A DNA stretch of 64,000 bases from Parachlorella kessleri (Eukaryota; Chlorophyta; Trebouxiophyceae; Chlorellales; Chlorellaceae). The translations under genes were made by a program, and so were the position numbers. The stretch spans positions 1 to 64,000 of the forward strand of contig BBXU01002804.1 in the NCBI GenBank assembly GCA_001598975.1, given 5' to 3'. Below are positions 13,301 to 23,700 of the stretch, piece by piece. The notes below the pieces were generated by a model that ran no database searches, was not told the origin of the DNA, and saw only the letters and a list, made by a program, of their open reading frames with translations. Each line of letters starts with the position of its first letter. Positions within the stretch are counted from its first letter, which is position 1.

Positions 13301-15709
13301 TGCGTGGCAACGGGTCATGTGCCTCTGGAGCTCGCATTGTTGGGGAGACGCATGGATCTTTCATTGTCGTTGACGAGGGGCCGCTCTTGGGATATTGTGT
13401 TTCGCACTGCTCTTGCTCTATCAATGCCTTATGCTCCCTAACAAAGGGTCAGCCAGCTGGTTTTCCCAGACCCGCACTCCCTGGCCCTGTGTCGCCTGCA
13501 GGCGCACAAGAAGGCCATCCGGCGTGCCACCGTCAACACTTTTGGCTATATTGCCAAGGCCATTGGTCCGCAGGTACGGCGGATGAGCAGTGCGTTGCGC
13601 CCGTTGCTACAGCCCTGCCTGGCAAGGCTCCTGTCAGCAATTTAAAAAGTTGTAGCCAACCTGTGCAAGCTTTTTCTAAACCCCTCTTAAAACTGCCAGT
13701 GCTGCTCATCCTATTGGTTAAGCTCCCTTATCACCCATCGTCCTGGTTTTCCTGACGCAGGATGTCTTGGTGACGCTGTTGAACAACCTGAAGGTCCAGG
13801 AGCGGCAGAACCGCGTGTGCACCACCGTGGCCATTGCCATCGTGGCCGAGACCTGCGCGCCCTTCACCGTCCTGCCCGCGCTCATGAATGAGTACAAGGT
13901 GGGGCAGTCAGGCTGGGTGATAGTTGTGATGGTGTGGTGTGTGTCCTCCACCTCTGGGATCCCTGCCAGGATGTGAACTCGGTTTTTGCGGCGCCGGCAA
14001 CACTGGCAGACACCTATCATTGCGCCACCATGGGTGTGCCGGAGTCCTCTGGATTTCCTTGAGCAGCTGCAGCGCCTGGCTGCGTAGTGCAACAGCTCTG
14101 TCACTGCTTGCTATGGAGTGGATGAGCGTAAGGTGCCTTGTGCTAGAAACTGCCTGGCCGGTTGGCAGCTTGGTGCGGGCTGGTGTTTGGCCCCCGGAGT
14201 TCCCATGTGGTATCCCCCCTCTCACTGTCCATGTCCCATGACCCCTGTGCGCAGGTGCCTGAGCTGAACGTGCAGAACGGCGTGCTCAAGGCGCTGTCCT
14301 TCCTGTTTGAGTACATTGGGGAGATGGGCAAGGACTACATCTATGCAGGTGTGGCTGGGCGGGGGCGGCTTGGTGTTGTTTTCCTGTTTGGTGTCCTTCT
14401 GTTATGGGCTGTTGTGGGTAAAGGCCAGTTCTCTGCCGGTGCAGTTGTGGAGTTTTGGCTCGCTTGGGCTGTGGTGGAGGTGGTCCGGGGATGGCGCTTT
14501 CAGTTGGCGGACCACTGAATGAGATTATTGCTGCGCAAAGTGGGGCTGAAGGGAAGGGCGGCCAGGTTTGCATATTCAAGCTTGAAGGGAATGCGGGGAT
14601 GTGAGTGTGACATATCAAAGGGCCTTTGGCTTGTTCTGCCTAAAAATATCCTGAGCATCGTCTGAGCAAAGGTGTGAAGTGGACGGCCCATCAGCTGCAA
14701 CCTGCAAGTCACATCCTGTACTTATTGCACCACTGCAGTGGCGCCCTTGCTTGAGGACGCGCTGATGGATCGCGATCTCGTGCACAGGCAGACCGCAGCC
14801 TTCGTGGTGCAGCACATGTCGCTCGGAGTCGCAGGTGGGCGGTGAGGTTGGGGTCGGGTTCTACACATGCTGTCGGTCGTTTGCGGCTGCGCCACCTTCT
14901 GTGTTGCACTTGCACGTGGGTGTATATAGTGGTACTGATGAGCGGGGTTGAGCAGTGGTGTGTGTTTCCGCTGCTCCCCTCTCCTTCCCTTGCGCCAGTT
15001 GTGTAGCGTTGCGCTTCATTTGATGGTCTTCTGGTGCAAGCTTCCGCTTTGTTTCCTCCTCTGCAGGCCTGGGCTGCGAGGATGCCCTGATGCACCTGCT
15101 CAACTATGTGTGGCCCAACGTGTTTGAGACCAGCCCACACATCGTCCAGGCTACCACAGGGGCCGTGGATGGGTGCCGAGTGGCGCTGGGACCTGCCATC
15201 ATCCTAAACTACGTGCTACAGGTGGGTGGCCCGGTTGATGAAAATGTGCTGAGGGGCGATTAAGGCCAAGCTGTTTCCCGTTATGGGCAGAGCTCTGTTG
15301 TGGTGGGTAGGGAGGTTTGGGCTGTCTGTGTGGGTTTTCTGCTCAGATGGCGGGGTGAGATGTGCCATGACAGCGCTCTTGAGGGTGGCACTCAAAGGGG
15401 CTGCCCTGAAGGTAGCGCTTGCCCACTGATGTATACCGCCATGCACCTACATCCAATCATTCCAGAAACCCAAATGTCTTTCGAGGTGTACCGCGGCCTA
15501 GACCCATTGCCCCTGCCGCTAAAGCAGCATGCCTCTCTGCCTTGCTGCAGGGCCTGTGGCACCCGGCGCGCAAGGTACGGCAGGTGTACTGGCGGCTGTA
15601 CAACAACCTCTACATCGGCGCCCAGGACGCGCTGGTGGCGTGCTACCCACGCATGCAGGACGATGGCATCAACACGTATAAGCGCCATGAGCTTGACGTC
15701 TTTATCTGA
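4342..15709 (+). CDS. SF3B1: Splicing factor 3B subunit 1 (SF3b155/SF3B1)
   Basis: Core scaffold of the SF3b complex in the U2 snRNP; it holds the branch-point/U2 helix in the nucleus. The start ATG at 4342 opens [20 protein letters not shown] and the stop follows RHELDVFI at 15709. About 25 short introns break it. The N-terminal part carries RW(D)-TP repeats ([24 protein letters not shown]), the U2AF-ligand-type motifs that bind UHM partners. Then come the conserved [20 protein letters not shown] and IRTPARKL segments and the long HEAT-repeat superhelix to the end. Residues aligned with human E622, R625, H662, K666 and K700 ([29 protein letters not shown]) and with the pladienolide-pocket R1074/V1078 ([11 protein letters not shown]) are unchanged. 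Total length is near the family's usual 1,300 residues. It starts about 4.2 kb from the telomere and appears intact. Intron 1 has an 18-base tandem duplication and a later intron carries a partial exon copy. Confidence 0.97.
4675..4710. repeat. 18-base tandem duplication in SF3B1 intron 1
   Basis: CTTGTCTCTCGAACCAGG occurs twice head to tail at 4675-4692 and 4693-4710 with no mismatch. It lies inside the first SF3B1 intron, so it does not alter the protein. Likely a recent slippage or microhomology duplication. Confidence 0.8.
7999..8017 (+). repeat. 19-base copy of SF3B1 exon end inside the next intron
   Basis: AAGAGCGCCCTGCGCCAGC appears at 7895-7913, where it codes for KSALRQ near an exon end, and again at 7999-8017 in the following intron. 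The second copy is followed within a few bases by AAGGTGCGC, which resembles a splice donor. It is therefore either a decayed partial exon duplication or a possible cryptic exon. Confidence 0.7.
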
Positions 15710-16620
15710 TGGGGGAGGGGCTACGATAAGTCGCGTGTACTGTTGAAGGGGTTGAGGCTTCCCAAGTTGTGGAGAGAAGGTGTATTATAGCTTACTAGGG
15801 ATATACGTCTCACAGTGGTGCAGGCTTCAGGCGCATGGGGACAGGCCTCACTCAGGCTGGCCCGAGTGGTTGTTCCTTAGTTCCGTGGCTGTTGTTCAGT
15901 CATAAGCAAGCTGGGCATCAGCTGTTGAGATTTACGGTGGCTGTCAGTGCCTGGCTGCATGTATTTAGTGGTGTGCGAAGTTTTGCTTGTGTGGATGAAC
16001 GGAAGGAATGCTATGTTCAGGAGTGTGATGTGGCAAGTTGTTACGAGCTCAGTTTGCGGTCATGCCCAAGGTCATGCAAGTACCCAGACGGACTGCAAGT
16101 GACCTGGCTTGACAGGCGAGCAGGAATGGAATAGATTATGTTGTGATGGCTGGGAGGTGTACCTGGGGTGCCCAAGTCTTGAGCGGTGGCAACATGTACC
16201 TCAACCAGCGCTCAGTGGCACCTAGATAAGTCCCTTCTGGTTTGGCTAGCTATAGTTGGTGACACCCAGCTTCATATACTCAAACATGCAACCGAGAAAC
16301 ACCAGCTTTATTCCTAGGAGTGCTGGAAAAGAGACTGAGCGTCAGTGTCATGAGTGCTCCTTGCGGTCGCCAACAACGGCAACTGCACCCCATCGCGGCA
16401 CTCCGTTCCCAGACTACTGCAGGTAACTGCGGCTTGCAGAAGTTACACCGTCCCTTCTCCTCTGTACTCCTCTGTACGTAGCTGAATAGTCGACTGCTGC
16501 CACGTCAGTTTCCGCCCACTGCCCGCCTTTGGACGGTGCTTAGTTGCTGTTGAGCCCACCTAACCCTTGTTCGCACAAACTTCGCTTTACAGCTCCCGTC
16601 TGACATCAGCAACTTCAAGT
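15710..16620. other. SF3B1 3' flank and SDR 5' flank
   Basis: About 0.9 kb separating two genes on the same strand. It must hold the 3' UTR of SF3B1 and the promoter/5' UTR of the dehydrogenase. One short plus-strand frame at 15835-16134 shows no known domain and no splice partner. A repeated TCTGTAC near 16460 is too short to interpret. No further feature seen. Confidence 0.6.
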
Positions 16621-19600
16621 ATGACGAGCCTGAAGAACAAGACGGTTCTGCTGACAGGTGCCTCACGGGGCATTGGACACGACCTGGCATGTGCGCTGGC
16701 CAAAGAGGGGGCCAAGCTGATTGTCGTGGCGCATCCCTGGCACGCGGACGACCTCAAGCAGGTTATTCTGCTGGTATACTCGTAGGGTTTAGATAGTAAG
16801 TCAGGGCTGCGCTCCGAGTGGCAGAAAAGAATCCTGGTGACTTGCTCCCTGATGCCGTGCTGAAACGTGCATCCAAGGCTGGACAGGTTTCAAGCAACCA
16901 AGCCTCGGGAGCAAGGGTTGCACCATGTGTGCCACTCCAACAGCTTGGCTTGCCACCTGTCATAGTGAAGGGGTACACTCGAGATATACACGTAGGACGT
17001 GCCCTCACCAGCATCTCGGCCACTTGCTGCAGTGTGAGAAAGAATGCCAGCAGTGCAAGGAGTGCAAGGGCTGCGAGGGTCACATCGTCGACCTTGCAGA
17101 TTCGCAGGCAAGCATCTGGACAGCGCCGCCTTTGACCTCTTCCTGCTTCCTTGCTCACAAGTTGCTGGATGCTGTTGCTCGCCGGCACCGTATTTCACAC
17201 TGAGGCCGCCTCGTGCTACAATTCTTCTGGTGAAGTGTCAGTTCGCGCAGTGAGCCACAGATCCAACCAATCCTCGAACACCAGGAGACTATGTTGTTTT
17301 GCTGCAGGCAGTCCAGAAGTTTGCTGAGCAGTGTGCTGGGCAAGGAGTAGACGTCTTGATCAACAAGTGGGTGCCTGCATACCTAGAGTCTAGCACCCCT
17401 GTATGAGTGCCAACACTAGCGGCCTTTCAAATTTCAATGACGTCGCTCTGCCACCAAGCAAGCTAGCCAGCCAGGCAGTCAGAATGGGATCAGTTCAACC
17501 GTGGGATGCTGAACTGTGAACTGTCGGTGACGGGCAGGTCCAGCCCAGATACAGCGTTATGTGGAAATAATCTCAACCAGCGTGACTCCATCTCAGGCCC
17601 GACCTGCAACCAACCGCCCGTGCTGCCTTCCTCTGCAGTGCCGGCATCTTTGGCGGCCACAAGTCGGAGGACCAAGGCCCCCTGAAGGGCAACCCCGATG
17701 ACTGGGAGAAGACTATGAAGGTCAACGCACTGGCACCCATGAGGCTCACCCGCGCCCTGGTAGGCTTGGCCCGGGCCGCCGTGCGCCTTGCTGAAATTTG
17801 TTAGTCATGGGGTCGACATGCTGAGCCTGTCTGGTGTGCCTGTGGCGTGCATTGCATAACCTAGGCGGACTTACAAGCATTTTAGAGCGTGACTTGCTAT
17901 CTTCTCAATGCCCGGTTCTCATAGCGTGGACCCGTCTGAGCCAGGTATGCTATTCAGCCGTTCTGCCTGCTTGACAAAAATGCACCCTGGTGCTCGAGTG
18001 TCTATGCGTATGCCTAGGCTTACCCGCCTTTTATAAGCGACCCATGTGCACCTTCAAGGCAACGCAATGCAACTCACTTGTCCAGCCTGTGCTGTAGGCG
18101 CCCAAGATGGCTGACAAGGGTGAAGGCTACATCATTAACATCACGGTAGGCGGGAAGCACCAAAAAGGACGGACCTGGTATAACCACTTCGGCCCAACCA
18201 GCAAGGGCAAGCAGGGGATGGGCAGCGGATGGTGCTCCACGCATGTAGTTGCGGCAGCCTGTTGTTCTCGCTTGCGGTAGGGCAAATCCTTGTCAGAAGT
18301 CTAGTTTAGTCTAGTCTAACAGCGTACCGCCACCTGACCATGCTGCTGTGAGTCTGAAGTCAAGCTGGGACTTATTAAACTTTGGGTTTTCAGCTGAGAC
18401 AAACCTTCAGCCGTCTGGCCCAACCAGCACTTTGCAAATGCCGCCACCCCCCATGTTAGCTGCAGGATGTGGAAGCCTACCACACCGGCCCCCACCACCC
18501 CTCCTACGCCGCGTCCAAGTACGCTCTTCGTGGCTTCTCCCACTCCTGCTACGAGATGCTGCGCGACAAGGGCATCAAGGTAGGTTTTCTGTGCACTCAA
18601 TTCTTTGCGCTGGAATGTCCTGGCTGTTGCCATACATGGGAAGGAATGCGCTGAACCTCTTGGTCTTTGCCTTGGGTAGGGCCAGACTTGCACACGTTCA
18701 TGGCAGCTGCTTCGCCAGCACCAGCCAAGAGAAAGCCTTCGCCGTGAAGTGGATACCAGGCTGCACTTGTGGCACCTGAAGAGGCGCTGGCTGCGGTTGT
18801 CAGCTGTGCTCACTCTTAACATGGAGACTATCACCCGACAGCCTGGCAAGAGAGCCTGAACGTTGACAAGGTTCGAAGAGAGAGGGCTAGGGACCAAGGG
18901 TGTCGACCTGACATCAGGCTTGGGTGCTGACCAAAGCAAGGCCTGTACGTCACCAAATTAATCGAGGGACAGGCGCCCTCCAGTGATTCATGATGCTCAA
19001 TTGTGTTTGTTTGCGCAATGATTGCAGGTAGTGGAGATTGCCCCAGGTGCCGTGTCAAGCACCGGAATGGCCGAGAAGTCTGACATGCATGGTGAGGTGT
19101 TCCTGACCGCTTGCACTTCCCTGTGCTTGTGCTTCTGTGGCAATGGGCAGGCGTCCGGCAGAGGTCATGTTGGCGTTGCCTGATAACTATTCCCGTGGGA
19201 AGAGCTTAGCCTGGGGCACCACACGCGCCCAGGATAGGCCAAGCGGTGGGCTTCCCCTTCCCTGTCATCACGGGGGTGTGACGCGCCTTGCATGTCAGCT
19301 AAAAGATTTGGGTGCCATATGCTCTCTTGCGCACACTGGCTTTCATGGTCAACCTCACACCCATCTTTGGTGCTCTCGGTGTTGCAGCTGGGCAGGGCAT
19401 GATTGAGCCCAAGGATGTGGTGGAGGCCGTCATGTTCTGCTTCCGCCTGTCCAGAAACGCGGTGCCGGTAAGCTTAAGGCTTTGGGGGCATGCAGCACTG
19501 CACCAGCATGATGTGCATGCAGGGCAGACAGGCTTGCAGCACCTTCAGATGCTATGTGCGCCACTGCATGTGTGGCGACAGTGGACAGGATGGTGCTTGC

Positions 19601-19763
19601 CAGTCCTGCGGTATAATGTTGCAATTTGAGGCCCCTTGCCGTAATGCGGACAAACTTTCGGTGCTGCACCAAGCACGCAATGTGCTGAGACTTCATTCTG
19701 TGTTCGACTGCACATTACACGCAGGAGGAAATCATCCTGAAGGCAGCAAAGTCTTCGAGATAG
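16621..19763 (+). CDS. Short-chain dehydrogenase/reductase (SDR), Rossmann fold
   Basis: A classical-type NAD(P)-dependent oxidoreductase of about 222 residues in eight exons; the substrate cannot be told from sequence. The ATG at 16621 gives MTSLKNKTVLLTGASRGIG, with the TGxxxGxG cofactor loop at residues 12-19. The NNAG motif is assembled across an intron (VLINNAGIFGG, split codon at 17366/17639), and the active-site YxxxK is present as YAASK in the exon beginning 18465. The last exon, 19725-19763, ends KAAKSSR. No signal peptide or membrane segment is seen, so a soluble protein is likely. The usual catalytic Ser, about 13 residues before the Tyr, is not obvious: the join reads GYIINIT-DVEAYHTGPHHPSYAASK, with Asp or Thr at that place. 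It could be a reductase with altered chemistry, a non-catalytic SDR, or a misplaced splice join. Confidence 0.9.
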
Positions 19764-20778
19764 AGCCTCAAACGGGCAAGGGGTCAGCTGCTTAAACCAC
19801 TGACCCACCTCTATGGCGGCAATGCCTGCCAAGTTGTACAAGCAATCTCTTTTGCTGGTTGAGCGCGGCCAGTGAGAGCGCAAAGCCTGGTCGAACGCAT
19901 GCTTTGTGTGATGTACATACTGCTGGTTGGTGTGTCCTGTACAGATGTGTTTTTGTCACATCAACCGGCTTTGGGTGGTGGCCTCCTTCTTCCTGGTATT
20001 GCTGACATCACATATCTTCTGCGTTCCAAGTGACAGACACATGCATGCTTTCATCAAGAACGAGACTGCTGGGTAACACAGTGCGCTTCTTTTCCAGCAC
20101 CTGGCAGGACCGATGCAGATGCACTCCAGGTAGTGCACTGTGCTTGCCTCTTCTGCTCCATACCAATATGGTCCTCGACCTCATGGTGATGGGGATTGCA
20201 CCTGCAGATCCCTCCTGATGACACCCGGCAATTTTAAGGGTGCCTAGCAGGAAGAGGAGATGGGAAAAACACACCAGCAGCAGGAAGTTGCAGGCTGAAA
20301 AGCAACCAGGTTACTAATGAAGAGGCATGTTCCACAATGTGACATTGGAGGGAGCACAGGCTTGCGCCCTCCAGTGCGAAGTGACGACACCTTGCTGCCT
20401 AGCTTGGAGCTGTCAGCATCGATCATGAGGTCGTTTAACCGATCGTGCCATTGATCTGGCGGGTCCGCCCCATGCTCCTAGCCAGGCCCGAGACCCCAGC
20501 GAGAGTTATATTAGGGACACGTTAGAAGGACTGGACCGAGCAGAGGAGTCCCTTTGCAGTTATCACATGTGACCAGAGACATGATCCGCACCACTTGATC
20601 AAAAAGAGAGCCTTTGGCCGCAGCACAGAAGGTAGGTGTCTCTATGATAGGTTTGCAGGGACTGTTATGGGGTCTATCTGAGTAGGACCGTCACGGGTCA
20701 TGTACCTTGGATCAACTGGGCAGGCGCCCAACACCCCATAACCTTGCCGCACTTGCAGGCTCAGCGTACCAGGTGTCA
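19764..20778. other. Intergenic/5' flank of SEC16
   Basis: About 1 kb with no supported coding exon. It contains the 3' UTR of the dehydrogenase and the promoter and leader of SEC16. A TTGCAG acceptor-like site at about 20754-20759 just before the first SEC16 methionine suggests that a 5' leader exon lies upstream (a donor-like AAGGTAGGTG is at about 20629). Short minus-strand frames near 19956-20274 look like chance. Confidence 0.55.
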
Positions 20779-23700
20779 ATGCAGCGCCGCAAGAAGGTCG
20801 AAAGCTACGGTGACGAGGACTTGGGAGCTCCAGGGACTGCCAGGGCCGGCAGTGGGCCACCGCCAGACTCCCAGACAGCTGCAGCTCCTGCTGCGGTCCC
20901 TGCTGCCGCCGTGCGGAGGGCTGCAACACATTCAGGTCTGTCTTCTATGGGCCACCCTACATACAAGCTTGGCAACCTGAACCTGCAGGCTGTTGACTGT
21001 GGGAGCTTGGAGGAACAGGACGGTGCTGGCAGTGTGTGTCTTTCGTGCTCAGAACTAGGTAGTCGTATTCTGACGTTGATGAGGCGAATACATGCTGGCC
21101 CTGTAGGCCCCACCCTGCACAGCAATGTGGCAGGTGCAGCTGCAGCACGAACGGCACTGCGGCAACCAGCCACCGCCAGCCGCCAGGCAAGCTCAGCACT
21201 ACTGCCTGGCGCCACAGCATTTGCAGCCAGCATACAGAGAACGGGGCCAGAACGACCTTCTAGCATCAGCAGCATTGGCAGCCAACAGGGCATCAGTGGT
21301 ACTCGGCCTCTGGCAGGCGTGCAGTCAAGGCAGCTGCAGGCCAGCAACTCGCCTTTCATTCCTGGGCGGCAAGCCTCCCTAACCCGCTCCAATGCTGCCG
21401 GCGCCACCCTAGTGCCCCGCACCCCAAGCCGCCCTGCTGACGAGGCAATGCCAGCTGGCGCAGCGGCCCCTCAAAGACAGCTGCTGTCCCCGCACCCGCA
21501 CCAGGCACACTTGGTAGCCGGGCAGGCAGCGCCTCTGGCAGCGACAACAGTCCAGGCAGGCCAGGGTGTTCATCCAAGCCAGGAGGCGGGTGCTCCAGCC
21601 TCGGCTCCCCTCTCTGCCACCTCGTCCTTGGCCTCCTCCCCTCGGGCCCGGTTAGCCAAGGCGGTGGCCACGCACCTGTACAGCGCGGCCCAGCGGTTGC
21701 CGCCACCTGGGACAGCGTTGCCAGCAGGGCAGGCAGCAGGCCCAGCAGGGCAAGGAGGTCCTGCAGCAGGCAGTGGGGCAGCACCCACAGCAGAAGGTGC
21801 AGGTACTTTGGCAGGCAGGGCTGTACAGCATGGGGCTGGTGGACCTGCGGCTGTGACAGTGGTGGGGAAGGGTGACGGGTGGCAACCGGGTTCGTCAGGC
21901 GCAGTAGGGCGCCAACCTCAGGGTCACACCCCGTCAGCCGTGGCAGCCAGTGTTGTTGGTGAGGCCAAGGGAGGCAGGACAGCAGCAGGCGACCTGCTCC
22001 CTGGCGCTCCTTCTCAGGGAAATGGTGCAGGTTTAGGTGCACCACTTGCCGCCCACACTTCCAGCCGGCCCGACGCCCCTCCGGCTGCAGCAGCAGCAGC
22101 CTTCCATGACCTGCCCCATGCCCGTTCCGGAAGTGGTGCGGCACCAGCCAATGGCAGGGTTTACAGCAGCAGCCTGCAGCAGCAGCACTCAGGCCCAGCC
22201 GCTGCGCCTGGTGTCACAGCGACAGCTGGCCGCTCCCACTCACACTCAACAGCTAGCCAGCAGTCTCCTGGTTCTTCAGGTGGAAGCCATGAGCAGCCGT
22301 CGACGATGCCGTTTGGCAGCACGCTGGTTCTGGCCGCCGATGGCAGCCCAGCAGGGCTCAGCGACCTGGGGGACCTGCCCAGCCCGTTTGACGCAGACAA
22401 GGCTCCCTGCCAGGCTGGCGAGGCGCCAGCGCCACCCACTGCCAGTGGGGAGGAGGAACCCCAGTCCGCCCACCAGAGCGCACAGCTGGCAGCAGCCATT
22501 GCAGCAGCAGCGACCGCAGCAGCCACGGCTTCGGGCGCTGAGGCGCCAGGAGCTGCAGCGGCAAGTGGAGCGTCACCCCTAGCCCCTGGACCGTCAGGAC
22601 AGTTCCCCAGCCCTCCCCAAGCACAGGTGCAGGGCCCTCTTGCCATACCCTTTCTCACACCGGTCGATACCATTAAGGAAACAAGTGAAGCCCCTCCCAT
22701 GCAAGACGCAGCTAGTGTGCCTCCCCGAGCCTCAAATGGCAGCACACGCTGCCTGGAGCCAGCCGCTGACGAGGCAGGCGCAGGCGCCGAAGCCATGCTG
22801 GCTCGCTCCTGGCCGCCACATTTTGTGCAGCAGGGCACATCAGTGGCGGCAGGAACAGCACCGCTACCAGCTGCAGCACAACCAGCCGGGGAGGTGCAGC
22901 AGGGGGAGGCTGCCTCTGTGTTGCAGGCTGCGGTGGAGGTTGGGGGGGACCCGGGCAGCCTTGCAGGCGGGGACAGTTTGCTAGAGCAGCCACCACAGAA
23001 GCTGGAGCAGCCAGAGCAGGGGCAGCATGAGCAGGGGCAACAGCAGCAGTTGGAGAACGAAGAGGAAGAGCCGGCAGTAGCCACCACCTTTGTTGTTGCA
23101 AGCGGACCGCTGTTTGGGGGCGATGGGGGAGAGTCGCCAACGAGTGGCGCAGGCTTCTTTTTAGGCGGCAACGGTCCAAGTGGCAGCAGTAGCCAGGCTG
23201 GCGGTCTTGATTTCAGTGCAGAGGAGGACTGGTTGCAGCAGGTAAGCTTGGAGTCATATTACGGTACATGTTGGGGTGCTGTCAAGTTGAGCAGCTGCTA
23301 TTCAGCTACCAGCTTTGTAGAGATGCGTTTGGGCTGCCCTCATATGAGTGTTGCCTGGCAACTGACAGCTTCCTATACTGCAGCTAGCGTCTAACTCTTG
23401 GCCCGCCTTGACTTGTCAGCAGCCACAGGCGCCTAGCTGTCTAACTCTTTGGTGCCTTGACTTGTCAACAGCCACAGGCACCCTTGGATGCTGCCTGGAG
23501 CTCTAGTGGCGGCAATGGGTTTGGAGCAGCCCAGCCGAGCCTTCTGCCTCCACTGGCTCTTGCTGAACCACCTCACGACCCTTTCCAGGACCCACCACAG
23601 GGACGGCAGCCTGCACAGCTACTTGAAGCTCCAGCTGAACACTTGCAGTCACAGCAGGGGAGGGCACAAGCCTCGCAGCCACAGGAGTCGGACTGGCAGC

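Noticed and set aside
22161..23171. 336-codon minus-strand open frame opposite SEC16
   Set aside because: It is the antisense of GC-rich Ala/Gln/Pro low-complexity coding sequence, where stops are rare in every frame; the plus strand carries the SEC16 reading in phase.
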